A stretch of 5,370 nt of DNA, from contig JBBRHH010000441.1 of assembly GCA_038222915.1 (NCBI GenBank), positions 1-5,370 of the forward strand, given 5' to 3'. The DNA comes from JBBRHH01 sp038222915 (lineage in GTDB: Bacteria; Planctomycetota; Phycisphaerae; Tepidisphaerales; Tepidisphaeraceae). Made by a program: the position numbers and the translations under genes. This document shows, in pieces, positions 1 to 5,370 of the stretch; position 1 is the first letter of the stretch; each line of letters begins with the position of its first letter. The notes under the pieces are model-generated. The model saw only the letters and a program-made list of their open reading frames with translations, was not told the origin of the DNA and did no database searches.

Positions 1-567
1 CGGCTTAGAGCTGTGCGACGCTTTTCCGGCCGTTCGTATCTTCCAGCGAAGCACTCCTTTGGATGCCACCACCGCACGCAACTCGGTAGGCTCGGCAATA
101 ATCGCCGCATCCGCGCGCAGCCCTTCGCAAAACTTCGCTACCCCACTAAATGAGAATTCCTCATCCACCACCGCGGCCAGCCACACCTCGCACCGCGGCG
201 TGATGGAGTCCTCCTTTAAGGCCGCGAGCGCATGCATCATAGCGGCGAGGCCGGCCTTGGTATCGCAAGACCCGCGCCCGTGAAGCCGTCCGTCGCGAAT
301 TTCAGGAACAAACGGAGGAATCGTCATGCCGGCGGTGGAAACGGTATCCATGTGTGCTTCCAGAACCACCCGCCGTGATGCATTGTGCCCCGGAAGCCGC
401 GCGATCACGTTGCTGCGGCCGGGCATCACCTCTTGCCTCCAGGTCTCGATTCCGCGCTGCGCAAAAAAACGTTCGACGTATTGGGCAACGGCTTCTTCGG
501 TCACGCCCCCAGGGTAGGCGGGGTTGATGCTGTTGATCTCAACCAGATCGGAAAGTGTCTGTATCAT
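1..567 (-). CDS. M20 family metallopeptidase (ArgE/DapE-type deacylase), N-terminal part
   Basis: The 189 visible residues from ATG 567 are open to the left edge, so the C-terminus is missing. They match the M20 di-zinc hydrolase fold, a cytosolic family that cleaves N-acyl amino acids or small peptides (acetylornithine deacetylase, succinyl-diaminopimelate desuccinylase, carboxypeptidase-like relatives). Visible motifs are LEAHMDTVS at about 69-77 (ligand H72, catalytic D74), GRGSCDTKAG at 97-106 (bridging D102), the VDEEF pair at 134-138 (catalytic E136, ligand E137) and AEPTE at 158-162 (ligand E159). GKASHSSKP at 181-189 carries the conserved dimerisation-domain histidine H185. All visible catalytic residues are present. 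The start is supported by the family-typical N-terminus LVEINSINP. A weak GGA lies just upstream. The gene is divergent from the amidohydrolase with 27 bp between starts. The family is secure; the substrate cannot be assigned. Confidence 0.9.
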   Translation of the reverse strand, partial: MIQTLSDLVEINSINPAYPGGVTEEAVAQYVERFFAQRGIETWRQEVMPGRSNVIARLPGHNASRRVVLEAHMDTVSTAGMTIPPFVPEIRDGRLHGRGSCDTKAGLAAMMHALAALKEDSITPRCEVWLAAVVDEEFSFSGVAKFCEGLRADAAIIAEPTELRAVVASKGVLRWKIRTAGKASHSSKP

Positions 568-578
568 GGGTCCAGCAA

Positions 579-584
579 TATACT
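579..584 (+). promoter_or_regulatory. Possible shared -10 element in a 27-bp divergent spacer
   Basis: TATACT on the plus strand lies 10 nt before the amidohydrolase ATG. Read on the minus strand the same bases contain a TATATT-like hexamer facing the M20 gene. No good -35 hexamer is visible at 16-18 bp for either direction, and the amidohydrolase has only a poor AGAA in place of a Shine-Dalgarno. A start near 590 would give an almost leaderless message. Either promoter may instead lie inside the opposite gene. This is a pattern match only. Confidence 0.25.
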
Positions 585-594
585 AACAACAGAA

Positions 595-1425
595 ATGCCA
601 TTGGCTATTGATTCCCACGTCCACGTTTGGACGAATGATCGAACCCGCTATCCGCGTGCGTCCGGAGAAGCCGATTATCCCCCCGCTCGATTCACTCCAG
701 AAGACCTCTTCGTGCATACGAAGCCAGCCGGGGTTGCGAAGATCGTCCTCATCCAGATGAGCTTTTATAGTTTCGATAATTCTTACATGCTGGATTGCAT
801 GCGCGCCCATCCCGGGACGTTTAGCGGAGTGGGTATCGTGGACTCGTCCGGAGCGGATCCAGCAAATGAAATGAAGACGCTGGCGCGCCAGGGCGTTCGT
901 GGATTTCGCATCGTCGCAGGGGGCGCTCCGGGGACTTGGCTGGACGCCCCGGGTATGCAGACCATGTGGCGGACCGGGGCGGAACAGCACCTCGCCATGT
1001 GCCCGCTGGTTGGGCCGGACGGGCTTCCCGCGCTCGACCGCATGTGCGCGAAGAATCCGGACACCCCCGTGGTGATCGATCATTTTGCGCGCATCGGCAC
1101 GGATGGAATTATAAAGGATGCGGACGTCCGGCTGTTGTGTGGATTGTCCCGGCACCGTAACGTGAAAGTGAAAGCCTCGGCATTCTACGCGCTGGGAAAG
1201 AAGCAGGCTCCGTACACGGACCTGGCGCCACTGTTTCGCCGGGTCTTCGAGGACTACGGTCCGCGGCGAATGATGTGGGCCAGCGACTGTCCGTTCCAGG
1301 TGCAGGGCGGCCACCGCTATGCGCCTTCTATCGCTCTGGTGCGGGAGGGCTTGCCGTTCCTATCGAAGGAAGACCGCGAATGGATTCTGGGGCGGACTGC
1401 GGAATCGGTCTTCTTCCGCCGTTAG
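595..1425 (+). CDS. Amidohydrolase family 2 protein (COG3618, sugar-lactonase/PDC-lactonase-like)
   Basis: A complete 276-residue protein of usual length for the Amidohydro_2 TIM-barrel family. Relatives include 2-pyrone-4,6-dicarboxylate lactonase and L-fucono/L-rhamnono-lactonases, which hydrolyse lactone or related bonds in the cytosol. Visible signature: IDSHVHVW at 5-12 with the H8-x-H10 metal/substrate motif on strand 1, VVIDHFAR at 159-166 (H163), KVKASAFYAL at 191-200, and MWASDCPF at 227-234 with the strand-8 aspartate D231. The C-terminus ILGRTAESVFF is typical of the family. The frame stays open upstream to 385, but that part is antisense to the M20 gene and looks unlike this family. 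ATG 595 places the HxH motif at residue 8, as expected. There is no signal peptide. The stop is one base from the end of a convergent pseudogene. Substrate unknown. Confidence 0.9.
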   Translation: MPLAIDSHVHVWTNDRTRYPRASGEADYPPARFTPEDLFVHTKPAGVAKIVLIQMSFYSFDNSYMLDCMRAHPGTFSGVGIVDSSGADPANEMKTLARQGVRGFRIVAGGAPGTWLDAPGMQTMWRTGAEQHLAMCPLVGPDGLPALDRMCAKNPDTPVVIDHFARIGTDGIIKDADVRLLCGLSRHRNVKVKASAFYALGKKQAPYTDLAPLFRRVFEDYGPRRMMWASDCPFQVQGGHRYAPSIALVREGLPFLSKEDREWILGRTAESVFFRR

Positions 1426-1426
1426 C

Positions 1427-1796
1427 TCACTTTTTGACCGGAGTACCGCCGGCATTGACCTTCGTCGCCACTTTGCTACAAACTTGGCGAAGGCATCGCA
1501 CGCGCCAGCGGGAACGGTATCAATCACCAATTCGTCTTCAATGGACACGGTCTTTCCGGCACTATTGAACATCATGCCCCGGCTGCGGTTCGCCACCCTG
1601 AACCCAGCCTCATAATGAGTCTTGCCGCCCTCTACTTCCTTTGCGAGGTCCATCAGTGTGGCGCCCTTGCACTGTTCCTGCTTTACTGCTTCGTGAACCG
1701 GAAGCGGCTGGCTTTCGAACTTGATCTTCGATTCCCCTCTGGCAAGGAATGCCGCGAATCGCGAATAGATTCCGCCCCGGACACGGCGTTATTCAT
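1427..1796 (-). pseudogene. Decayed PepSY-like (BLIP-like fold) small secreted protein
   Basis: In one frame from about 1788 downward the minus strand reads FAAFLARGESKIKFE, then VHEAVKQEQCKGATLM, then DLAKEVEGGKTHYEAGFRV and MMFNSAGKTVSIEDELVID. This is the pattern of PepSY-like domains: LPxxVxxxVxxxxKGAxI, KEVExGKxxYE, then DxxGKxxxxEEE. No start codon exists in that frame; TAA at 1789-1791 closes it. An ATG at 1796 lies in another frame and may be the original start ahead of a vestigial hydrophobic leader (FAAFLA). Near 1465-1475 the frame breaks again: the sensible continuation VATKVNAGGTPVKK ends at TGA 1427-1429, while the first frame runs on antisense into the amidohydrolase. Two frame breaks and a missing start argue for a pseudogene. 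Such proteins are usually periplasmic with poorly known roles. Family assignment is from pattern only. Confidence 0.6.
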
Positions 1797-1841
1797 CCAG
1801 AGGATGGTAGAACGCTCTCTCCCGCGGCGCCGGAACATCCC

Positions 1842-1895
1842 TCATGCCTTCCCGGCACATCCAGCAAGCGCAAGGACGGCAATGCGTAGAGGCAT
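1842..1895 (-). other. Orphan lipoprotein-signal-like mini reading frame
   Basis: The frame encodes MPLRIAVLALAGCAGKA and then stops. It has a positive residue, a short hydrophobic run and a lipobox-like LAGC, as in the start of a bacterial lipoprotein. Nothing lipoprotein-like continues after the stop in this frame, although another frame remains open to about 1789. It may be the 5' stump of a decayed lipoprotein gene, or chance in GC-rich DNA. At 17 residues the evidence is thin. Confidence 0.2.
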
Positions 1896-1944
1896 TCACG
1901 CCGACGTCGCGCGGATCCAGTGGCTCCGGGTATCGTCTTCCGAA

Positions 1945-2070
1945 TCAACGCAGCAGGTTCCGGCGGGCCCGGTTTTTCATCCGAATTTCGTCATTCCGCT
2001 GGTGTGCTCTCAATGCTGTTTTCATGACGTGGATCGCCTGATGCAACGAGCCCGGCATACTGATGTTCAT
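1945..2070 (-). other. Possible remnant of a ribbon-helix-helix (ParD/CopG-like) antitoxin frame
   Basis: A 41-residue frame starts MNISMPGSLHQAI, resembling the N-terminal strand and first helix start of ParD/CopG antitoxins (MNISLPxxL). It ends in a basic helical tail with RNDEIRMKNRARRNLL. The central segment expected of a full RHH domain is missing, so it would be an internally deleted copy. There is no good ribosome binding site: the ATG overlaps the CCA of the tRNA fragment upstream. No toxin-like partner follows. A 41-codon open frame is easily found by chance, so this is a weak call. Confidence 0.15.
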
Positions 2071-2112
2071 GGCACCAGCGGAGGGATTTGAACCGCCGGA
2101 GCTTTGATTAAT
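2070..2112 (-). repeat. tRNA 3'-half fragment (possible att scar; tRNA-Asn-like)
   Basis: Read on the minus strand, this stretch has the 3' half of a tRNA. There is an anticodon-loop-like TTATTAA, then TCAAA, a T-loop TTCAAAT inside GGCGG/CCCTC, an acceptor strand CGCTGGT, discriminator G and CCA. It shares an uninterrupted 16-base stretch (GTTCAAATCCCTCCGC on the minus strand) with the intact tRNA-Thr at 4156-4231. The 5' half (acceptor 5' strand, D-arm, anticodon 5' stem) is absent. The TTATTAA loop is one transition from the tRNA-Asn loop TTGTTAA, and discriminator G also fits tRNA-Asn. Similarity starting at the anticodon loop and ending at CCA is the shape of an integrase attachment duplicate. 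The mismatch at 51-63 suggests age or decay. No integrase is present here. Confidence 0.5.
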
Positions 2113-2195
2113 AATTGCGGAATGTCGCTAAATCAATAGCTTAGCAGGGCTTCGCCGCTGCAGCCGCGCACTATGTTCTGCTCAAGCCCACCAAG

Positions 2196-2948
2196 TCAAT
2201 TCGACAAAGGGCCGAGGAGATCCCGCAATAAGGTGCTACCTGCACGCACTCCGCCTTCGAGTTGCCCCGCAAGCGTCCTCCTGACGACGTCCCGCACCCC
2301 AACAATCCTCGTACTGAAGTCGGCCAGAATCGTCGTGACGTTGGACGCGTCCACGCCCCCTTTTTTCAATTCATTCGCAACAACGCCCAGTGTCCCGGCC
2401 ATCGTGACCAGTACCGATGCCACCTCGAAGGCCACTAGGTCTGGAGCCAGTCCGCCCCGCATTGCCGAGACCAGGCCTAGCAGCGCCCGATTCAAGCCGA
2501 ACTTCAGAGCTTTTCTCGAGCGCGTGAACACATCCGGGTTTTCGTCGAAACCGTTGTCGAAACTGCTGTCGATCACCCTCGCAATCTGTTTCAGCTCTTT
2601 TGCGATGACCCCGGCCAGAACCGCCGCCGGCGTGACTGTCGAGGATTGGGGAAGGGTTCCCGGCGGGTTAGGTTTGGGCGGCACCTGGCGTTGGAGGACA
2701 AAACCGGCACCTAAGGCCTGAGCTGTGCGTGGCCCAACGATGCCGTCCGCCGTGAGTCCTTTGCGTTTCTGAAAAGCGCGGACAGCCGCGTCCGTCTTTA
2801 TTCCAAAGTTGCCGTCTACGGCAAGGCCTGGGCTGGGGACCGTAGCCTTGTTCAGAAGCGACTGCAGGTCTTGAACACTTTGTCCCCGGTTGCCGAGCAT
2901 CAACGGACCCGCGATGGTGGAAGCCGGTACTGGATTCACGCCTGCCAT
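2196..2948 (-). CDS. Peptidoglycan-binding domain protein with unrecognised C-terminal half
   Basis: A 250-residue protein starting MAGVNPVPAS. Residues about 17-80 form a PG_binding_1 (PF01471-type) three-helix domain: LGNRGQSVQDLQSLL, then DGNFGIKTDAAVRAFQKRKG, then DGIVGPRTAQAL, with all usual Gly/Asp/Phe/Gln positions kept (D45, G46, F48, G49, F59, Q60, D68, G69, G72). A proline-rich linker (90-100) leads to about 145 residues I do not recognise. They look helical, with a hydrophobic Gly-rich stretch at 165-192. There is no signal peptide from this start. The frame is open to 3053, but the extra 35 residues are Arg-rich and not signal-like, so ATG 2948 is preferred despite a weak ribosome binding site. 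No catalytic domain is visible. It could bind murein through a non-Sec route, or use the domain for another ligand. Confidence 0.8.
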   Translation of the reverse strand: MAGVNPVPASTIAGPLMLGNRGQSVQDLQSLLNKATVPSPGLAVDGNFGIKTDAAVRAFQKRKGLTADGIVGPRTAQALGAGFVLQRQVPPKPNPPGTLPQSSTVTPAAVLAGVIAKELKQIARVIDSSFDNGFDENPDVFTRSRKALKFGLNRALLGLVSAMRGGLAPDLVAFEVASVLVTMAGTLGVVANELKKGGVDASNVTTILADFSTRIVGVRDVVRRTLAGQLEGGVRAGSTLLRDLLGPLSN

Positions 2949-3080
2949 AATTTCGAGTGTCCCATATTTCGCGGAAAATACATACGCGAACGGCCCTCGT
3001 CTCCACTGCTTGTAGCGAGCGCTGGATCGTGCGTGGGCAGGCAAAAGCTGCACATACCCTCAAACATTGGGCGTTTCACC

Positions 3081-3148
3081 TAACCCGGATGGGCCCGGCC
3101 CCCATTCCGATCCTTTCACTGCGCTGCGCCCCTGCTACGGCCGGGTTA
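3081..3148. repeat. Long-range inverted repeat TAACCCGG ... CCGGGTTA
   Basis: TAACCCGG at 3081-3088 pairs perfectly with CCGGGTTA at 3141-3148 across 52 bp. The pairing can be extended outward as CACC on the left and GGTG on the right, after a 3-base insertion on the right side. The interior is GC-rich (GGGCCCGGCCCCC, GCGCTGCGC). It lies in the 263-bp spacer between the TPR pseudogene and the peptidoglycan-binding gene. It could be a hairpin after the TPR gene or a small palindromic (REP/MITE-like) element. It has no T-run, so it is not a standard terminator. Confidence 0.35.
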
Positions 3149-3211
3149 TCAGGTGGATAGATCCGTCTCCGTCCGATCATCCACGGCAACTCGGCTCAAC
3201 ATCGCTCCGCC

Positions 3212-4023
3212 TCACTCCTTCTTCGACGCCTTCCTCCCCCGGTCACGATCGGCCACGCTCGATTCATTGATCAAGTCAGACACATTCACCCGCGCACTTG
3301 CCGCAACCCGGTCGGACTGCCGGGCCGCGATACCCTGATACCGCTGTTCCAACTCACGCGCAAGCTTGCGATCCTTGGTCTTACGCAAAACAAGAACTCT
3401 GGTCTCTAAGGATCTCCACCAGCACTGGATGCTCTGCGCCGAGCTTGGACTCGGCAATCTTCTGCGCCCGTTGCAGGGCGCGTCCGCGCTTGCCGCCCGT
3501 TTCGCCTTCAGTAACAGCCGGCCCATGTTGACGAGCGGAGTAATCAAGTGTGGGTGTTCCACCCCGAGTTCCCGCTCCCAAACCGCGATCGCCTGCTGGA
3601 AATGTCCCAGCGCTTCATCCGTCCTTCCCTGGTCCACGTCAAGAAGCGCTACGCCTTCGAGCAGTGGCGCCATTCGTACAGGCGTCGATTGGGGGTCGCG
3701 CTTCAGGGCATCGAATGCTTGCGCATAGAGTTGACGCGCACCACTAGCATCGCCGCGCATCCGCCGCACTTCCGCCAGATTCGCCAGCGTACTTTCTGCA
3801 TGACGATCAGGAATAGTAGCTTCCAACTGCAAGACTCGACGCAAGGCAGCTTCGGCTTCAGCAAGCCGTCCGCCGAAGTCGATGTACAGCCTCGAGAGAC
3901 TATTCAAGATCCGGGTGACAAGGACACGGTCGTCTAACCCGTCTAGCGCTCGAACTGGACTCGTTCAGCCTTCAAAAATTCGCTGGCCATACCGACATCA
4001 ACAAAACTGCCAGATACGTTCAT
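3212..4023 (-). pseudogene. TPR-repeat protein, frameshifted and probably 5'-truncated
   Basis: The minus strand encodes tandem tetratricopeptide repeats, helical scaffolds for protein contacts. In the main frame (from TTG 3907) examples are LSRLYIDFGGRLAEAEAALR, LANLAEVRRMRGDASGARQL, MAPLLEGVALLDVDQGRTDE and LITPLVNMGRLLLKAKRAA. The frame then turns to non-TPR sequence between about 3495 and 3400. The adjacent frame there gives ALQRAQKIAESKLGAEHPVL, a clear TPR segment. After about 3400 the main frame resumes with VLVLRKTKDRKLARELEQRY and ends at 3212. This is a -1 change followed by a +1 change. A further break near 3945 separates an upstream in-frame part (ATG 4023, MASEFLKAERVQFER) from RALDGLDDR. 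A tRNA terminator lies just upstream, so more 5' sequence is probably lost. A 231-residue protein from TTG 3907 could still be made, with about 30 scrambled residues. Confidence 0.7.
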
Positions 4024-4090
4024 AGCAACGGAGAGGAGACCAAGAAATTGATGATTGACGTTCCGTGCAGGTACAGTCCTACGTACACCA

Positions 4091-4125
4091 AGAAAAAATC
4101 CGAATCTGCGTGATTCGGATTTTCC
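4091..4125 (-). terminator. Intrinsic terminator of tRNA-Thr
   Basis: A perfect 12-bp stem (4095-4106 with 4112-4123) closes a 5-nt loop. On the minus strand the stem core AATCCGAATC/GATTCGGATT runs into TTTTTTCTTGG. It begins about 33 nt beyond the 3' end of the tRNA and reads in the same direction, so it most simply ends the tRNA transcript. The A/T flanks also make it potentially bidirectional. It insulates the downstream TPR remnant from tRNA transcription. Confidence 0.85.
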
Positions 4126-4155
4126 TTGTAAGCTGTGGATTCAAATACCTATATC

Positions 4156-4231
4156 TGGAGCCGGCGGAGGGATTTGAACCCCCGACCCTCTGATTACAAA
4201 TCAGATGCTCTACCAACTGAGCTACGCCGGC
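4156..4231 (-). tRNA. tRNA-Thr (anticodon UGU)
   Basis: This 76-nt gene folds as a full cloverleaf on the minus strand. Acceptor GCCGGCG pairs with CGCCGGC, with discriminator T and an encoded CCA. The D-arm is AGCTCAGTTGGTAGAGC. The anticodon stem is TCTGA/TCAGA with 7-base loop TTTGTAA, anticodon TGT, reading ACA (Thr). The T-arm is GGGGG-TTCAAAT-CCCTC. It stands alone with its own terminator. No strong promoter hexamers are evident upstream of 4231. Confidence 0.96.
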
Positions 4232-4610
4232 GCCTGGCGGGATAAACCTCACAACCTCTGAGGCATTCCTTTAAAGCTTAACACTCTCACCCTGGTCCCC
4301 AGGAGGGATTCGGCACGAACAGGTCGGGGTGTCTCCGGGGCCAGGGACGACACAAATTAAAACGGCCCCGAAGGCCCGTTTCTGGGCGGCATATTTCAGC
4401 CGGAGCCATACCTGAGACGAATGTCCGCTTACCACGAATAAGCCGGGCAATCGCCGCTTTGATACACTTCTGAGGTTACATCGAATCCCGGAGCAAGAGT
4501 CAATGATCAATGGAGCTGTACTTGGACTTGAATAACCAGTGCTGGATCGATCCCTTCTCCCGGCCGGTCGCCGCCGGGCGGAGGGGCAGGGAGAACCAAG
4601 CGAACTGACC
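4232..4610. other. Gene-free divergent region with hairpins
   Basis: This 379-bp stretch lies between the minus-strand tRNA and the plus-strand methyltransferase, so promoters for both should be here, but I see no convincing -35/-10 pair. Two structures stand out. CCCTGGTCCCC at 4290-4300 can pair with GGGGCCAGGG at 4337-4346 with one bulged base, and a terminator-like hairpin lies at 4360-4381. Minus-strand open frames covering parts of it look like random GC-rich translation. No protein remnant was recognised. Confidence 0.5.
4360..4381 (-). terminator. Terminator-like hairpin without an assigned gene
   Basis: On the minus strand AAACGG, GCC, a TTCGG-type loop, GGCCGTTT form an approximately 8-bp stem with one bulge, followed by TTTTAATTTG. 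That fits a weak intrinsic terminator for minus-strand transcription, yet no minus-strand gene is visible to its right. On the plus strand only TTT follows. It may be the 3' end of a small RNA or a leftover from a lost gene. Confidence 0.3.
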
Positions 4611-5370
4611 ATGCCGTCCAAAGCCCTCCGTAGACTCCTCGACACGGCCGAGTCGATCGGACAGAACCGGGGTTGGCTGCGCGAACACACCGCCCTCTGG
4701 TGGGCGCGCCACCACCTCAGAAAAGCCGTCTATGTGTCGGGCGCCCTGCAGTGGGGCACGAAGAGCTTTGAATTCTGGACGCTGCTTATGGCCATCCTCG
4801 CCGTAGTCCGGCCAAAGTCGATGGTTGAATTCGGCAGCGGTCGAAGCACCTCTTACCTGGCTGAGTACGCCATGAAGCAGGGCGTCCCCTACGCCTCGAT
4901 CGAGCAAAACCGCGGCTACGCCCGCAGGATCAAACTCGGTCTCAGCAACAGCTTCCTCGACCCCCACTACCTCCACCACATTCCCATCGCGCCCGATGGC
5001 TGGTACGATCCGGAAGTGCTCGGCCGCGTGGCACCCCCTGACTGTGAACTGCTGTTTGTCGATGGTTCCGTCGGTGCACAGGAAGAAATCGGGAAAGGGG
5101 TGCGGCGGTGCGAACGAGCGGACAACTGGTTGGCCGCCGCCGCCGCCGCGGCATCGTCCAAGGTTCTCATCGTCGATGACGTGCACCGGCGCTCGAATCT
5201 TGTGTTGTTCCGCGCCTTGACGTCATCCGCGCCGCATCTGCGCCCGTTCTTCGTCTCCTACAACGTGCAGGCCGCCCCAAATATAGTCGCCATCGGCGTT
5301 CTATCCTCGTCATATCCGCGGATCGTGCGAATTTGTTCGGAGGCCGGCATCGAAATCCATACCGAATACG
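4611..5370 (+). CDS. Class I SAM-dependent methyltransferase, C-terminally cut by window end
   Basis: From ATG 4611 the frame is open for 253 residues to the edge. The Rossmann-type methyltransferase pattern is clear. SMVEFGSGRSTSYLAEYA at 70-87 is the SAM-binding motif I (G75-S-G77). ASIEQN at 95-100 supplies the acidic residue after strand 2 (E98). CELLFVDGS at 145-153 and KVLIVDDVHR at 184-193 are later strands with D151, D189 and D190. Substrate is not evident. A basic, helical N-terminal 60 residues precede the core, and a seven-alanine run at 175-181 (a GCC repeat) sits before the VDD strand. An in-frame GTG at 4539 is a less likely earlier start, since its added residues are Arg/Gly-rich. 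The ribosome binding site is weak. Upstream is the divergent tRNA-Thr, with no operon partner in view. Confidence 0.85.
   Translation, partial: MPSKALRRLLDTAESIGQNRGWLREHTALWWARHHLRKAVYVSGALQWGTKSFEFWTLLMAILAVVRPKSMVEFGSGRSTSYLAEYAMKQGVPYASIEQNRGYARRIKLGLSNSFLDPHYLHHIPIAPDGWYDPEVLGRVAPPDCELLFVDGSVGAQEEIGKGVRRCERADNWLAAAAAAASSKVLIVDDVHRRSNLVLFRALTSSAPHLRPFFVSYNVQAAPNIVAIGVLSSSYPRIVRICSEAGIEIHTEY

Larger units (their letters stand above)
1797..2195. other. Intergenic stretch with no convincing gene; decayed sequence
   Basis: This 399-bp gap separates the PepSY-like pseudogene from the stop of the peptidoglycan-binding protein gene. It holds a tRNA 3'-half fragment (2070-2112), a 41-codon frame abutting it (1945-2070, minus) and an 18-codon frame (1842-1895, minus), described separately. 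Small hairpins are visible at 2122-2140 (GCTAA/TTAGC) and 2141-2158 (GCAGGGC/GCCGCTGC with TTC loop). Neither has a T-run, so neither is a clear terminator for the upstream gene. A plus-strand open frame covers 1615-2091, but its composition is unlike protein and it is antisense to the pseudogene. Confidence 0.5.

Noticed and set aside
583..1314. 243-codon minus-strand open frame inside the amidohydrolase
   Set aside because: The plus strand shows unambiguous amidohydrolase motifs throughout. The antisense translation is His/Arg-rich and featureless.
1615..2091. 158-codon plus-strand open frame
   Set aside because: It is antisense to the PepSY-like remnant and the tRNA fragment, its residue pattern has no domain or hydrophobic-core rhythm, and it runs straight into the tRNA T-arm.
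4300..4332. Second tRNA-like 3' end on the minus strand (GAATCCCTCCTGGGGACCA)
   Set aside because: The T-loop is interrupted (TTCG-TGCCG-AATCC) and no T-stem pairing forms; the resemblance is to a short generic string only.
5135..5153. GCC microsatellite as a phase-variation tract
   Set aside because: It is a trinucleotide in frame encoding alanines, so length change would not switch the frame.
4500..5186. 228-codon minus-strand open frame opposite the methyltransferase
   Set aside because: It mirrors the GC-rich codons of a clear methyltransferase and includes Gly/Pro runs produced by the GCC repeat.
1..5370. CRISPR array, transposase, integrase or known defence genes
   Set aside because: No regularly spaced direct repeats and no DDE, HUH, tyrosine or serine recombinase motifs were found on either strand.

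Overview
The window is moderately GC-rich bacterial DNA with mostly soil-type metabolic gene families. The mix of a COG3618-type amidohydrolase, an M20 deacylase, PepSY-like and TPR remnants resembles Acidobacteriota (Solibacter/Bryobacter-like). That placement is a guess from gene style, not from a marker gene.

Layout. Positions 1-567 (minus) hold the N-terminal 189 residues of an M20 metallopeptidase/deacylase that runs off the left edge. Only 27 bp away, a divergent complete amidohydrolase (595-1425, plus) follows. One base after its stop, convergent on the minus strand, ends a decayed PepSY-like gene (1427-1796). Positions 1797-2195 hold no convincing gene. They contain a tRNA 3'-half fragment abutting two tiny reading frames, one starting like a lipoprotein signal peptide and one like a ribbon-helix-helix antitoxin. 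A peptidoglycan-binding-domain protein with an unrecognised C-terminal half lies at 2196-2948 (minus). A 263-bp spacer with a long-range inverted repeat separates it from a TPR-protein pseudogene (3212-4023, minus) with at least three frame changes. A textbook intrinsic terminator (4091-4125) belongs to tRNA-Thr(UGU) at 4156-4231 (minus). A structured 379-bp gap then precedes a class I SAM-dependent methyltransferase (4611 onward, plus) that runs off the right edge.

How it fits together. The M20 enzyme and the amidohydrolase could share a divergent promoter and perhaps a catabolic role, but the sequence does not fix their substrates. The middle of the window (about 1430-4020) reads as a zone of gene decay: two frameshifted genes, one partial tRNA and short orphan frames around a single intact gene. 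I found no transposase, integrase, CRISPR array or recognised defence system, and no evidence for a new multi-gene system. The points most worth following are the tRNA 3'-half scar, the compensating frameshifts in the TPR gene, and the unknown C-terminal half of the peptidoglycan-binding protein.
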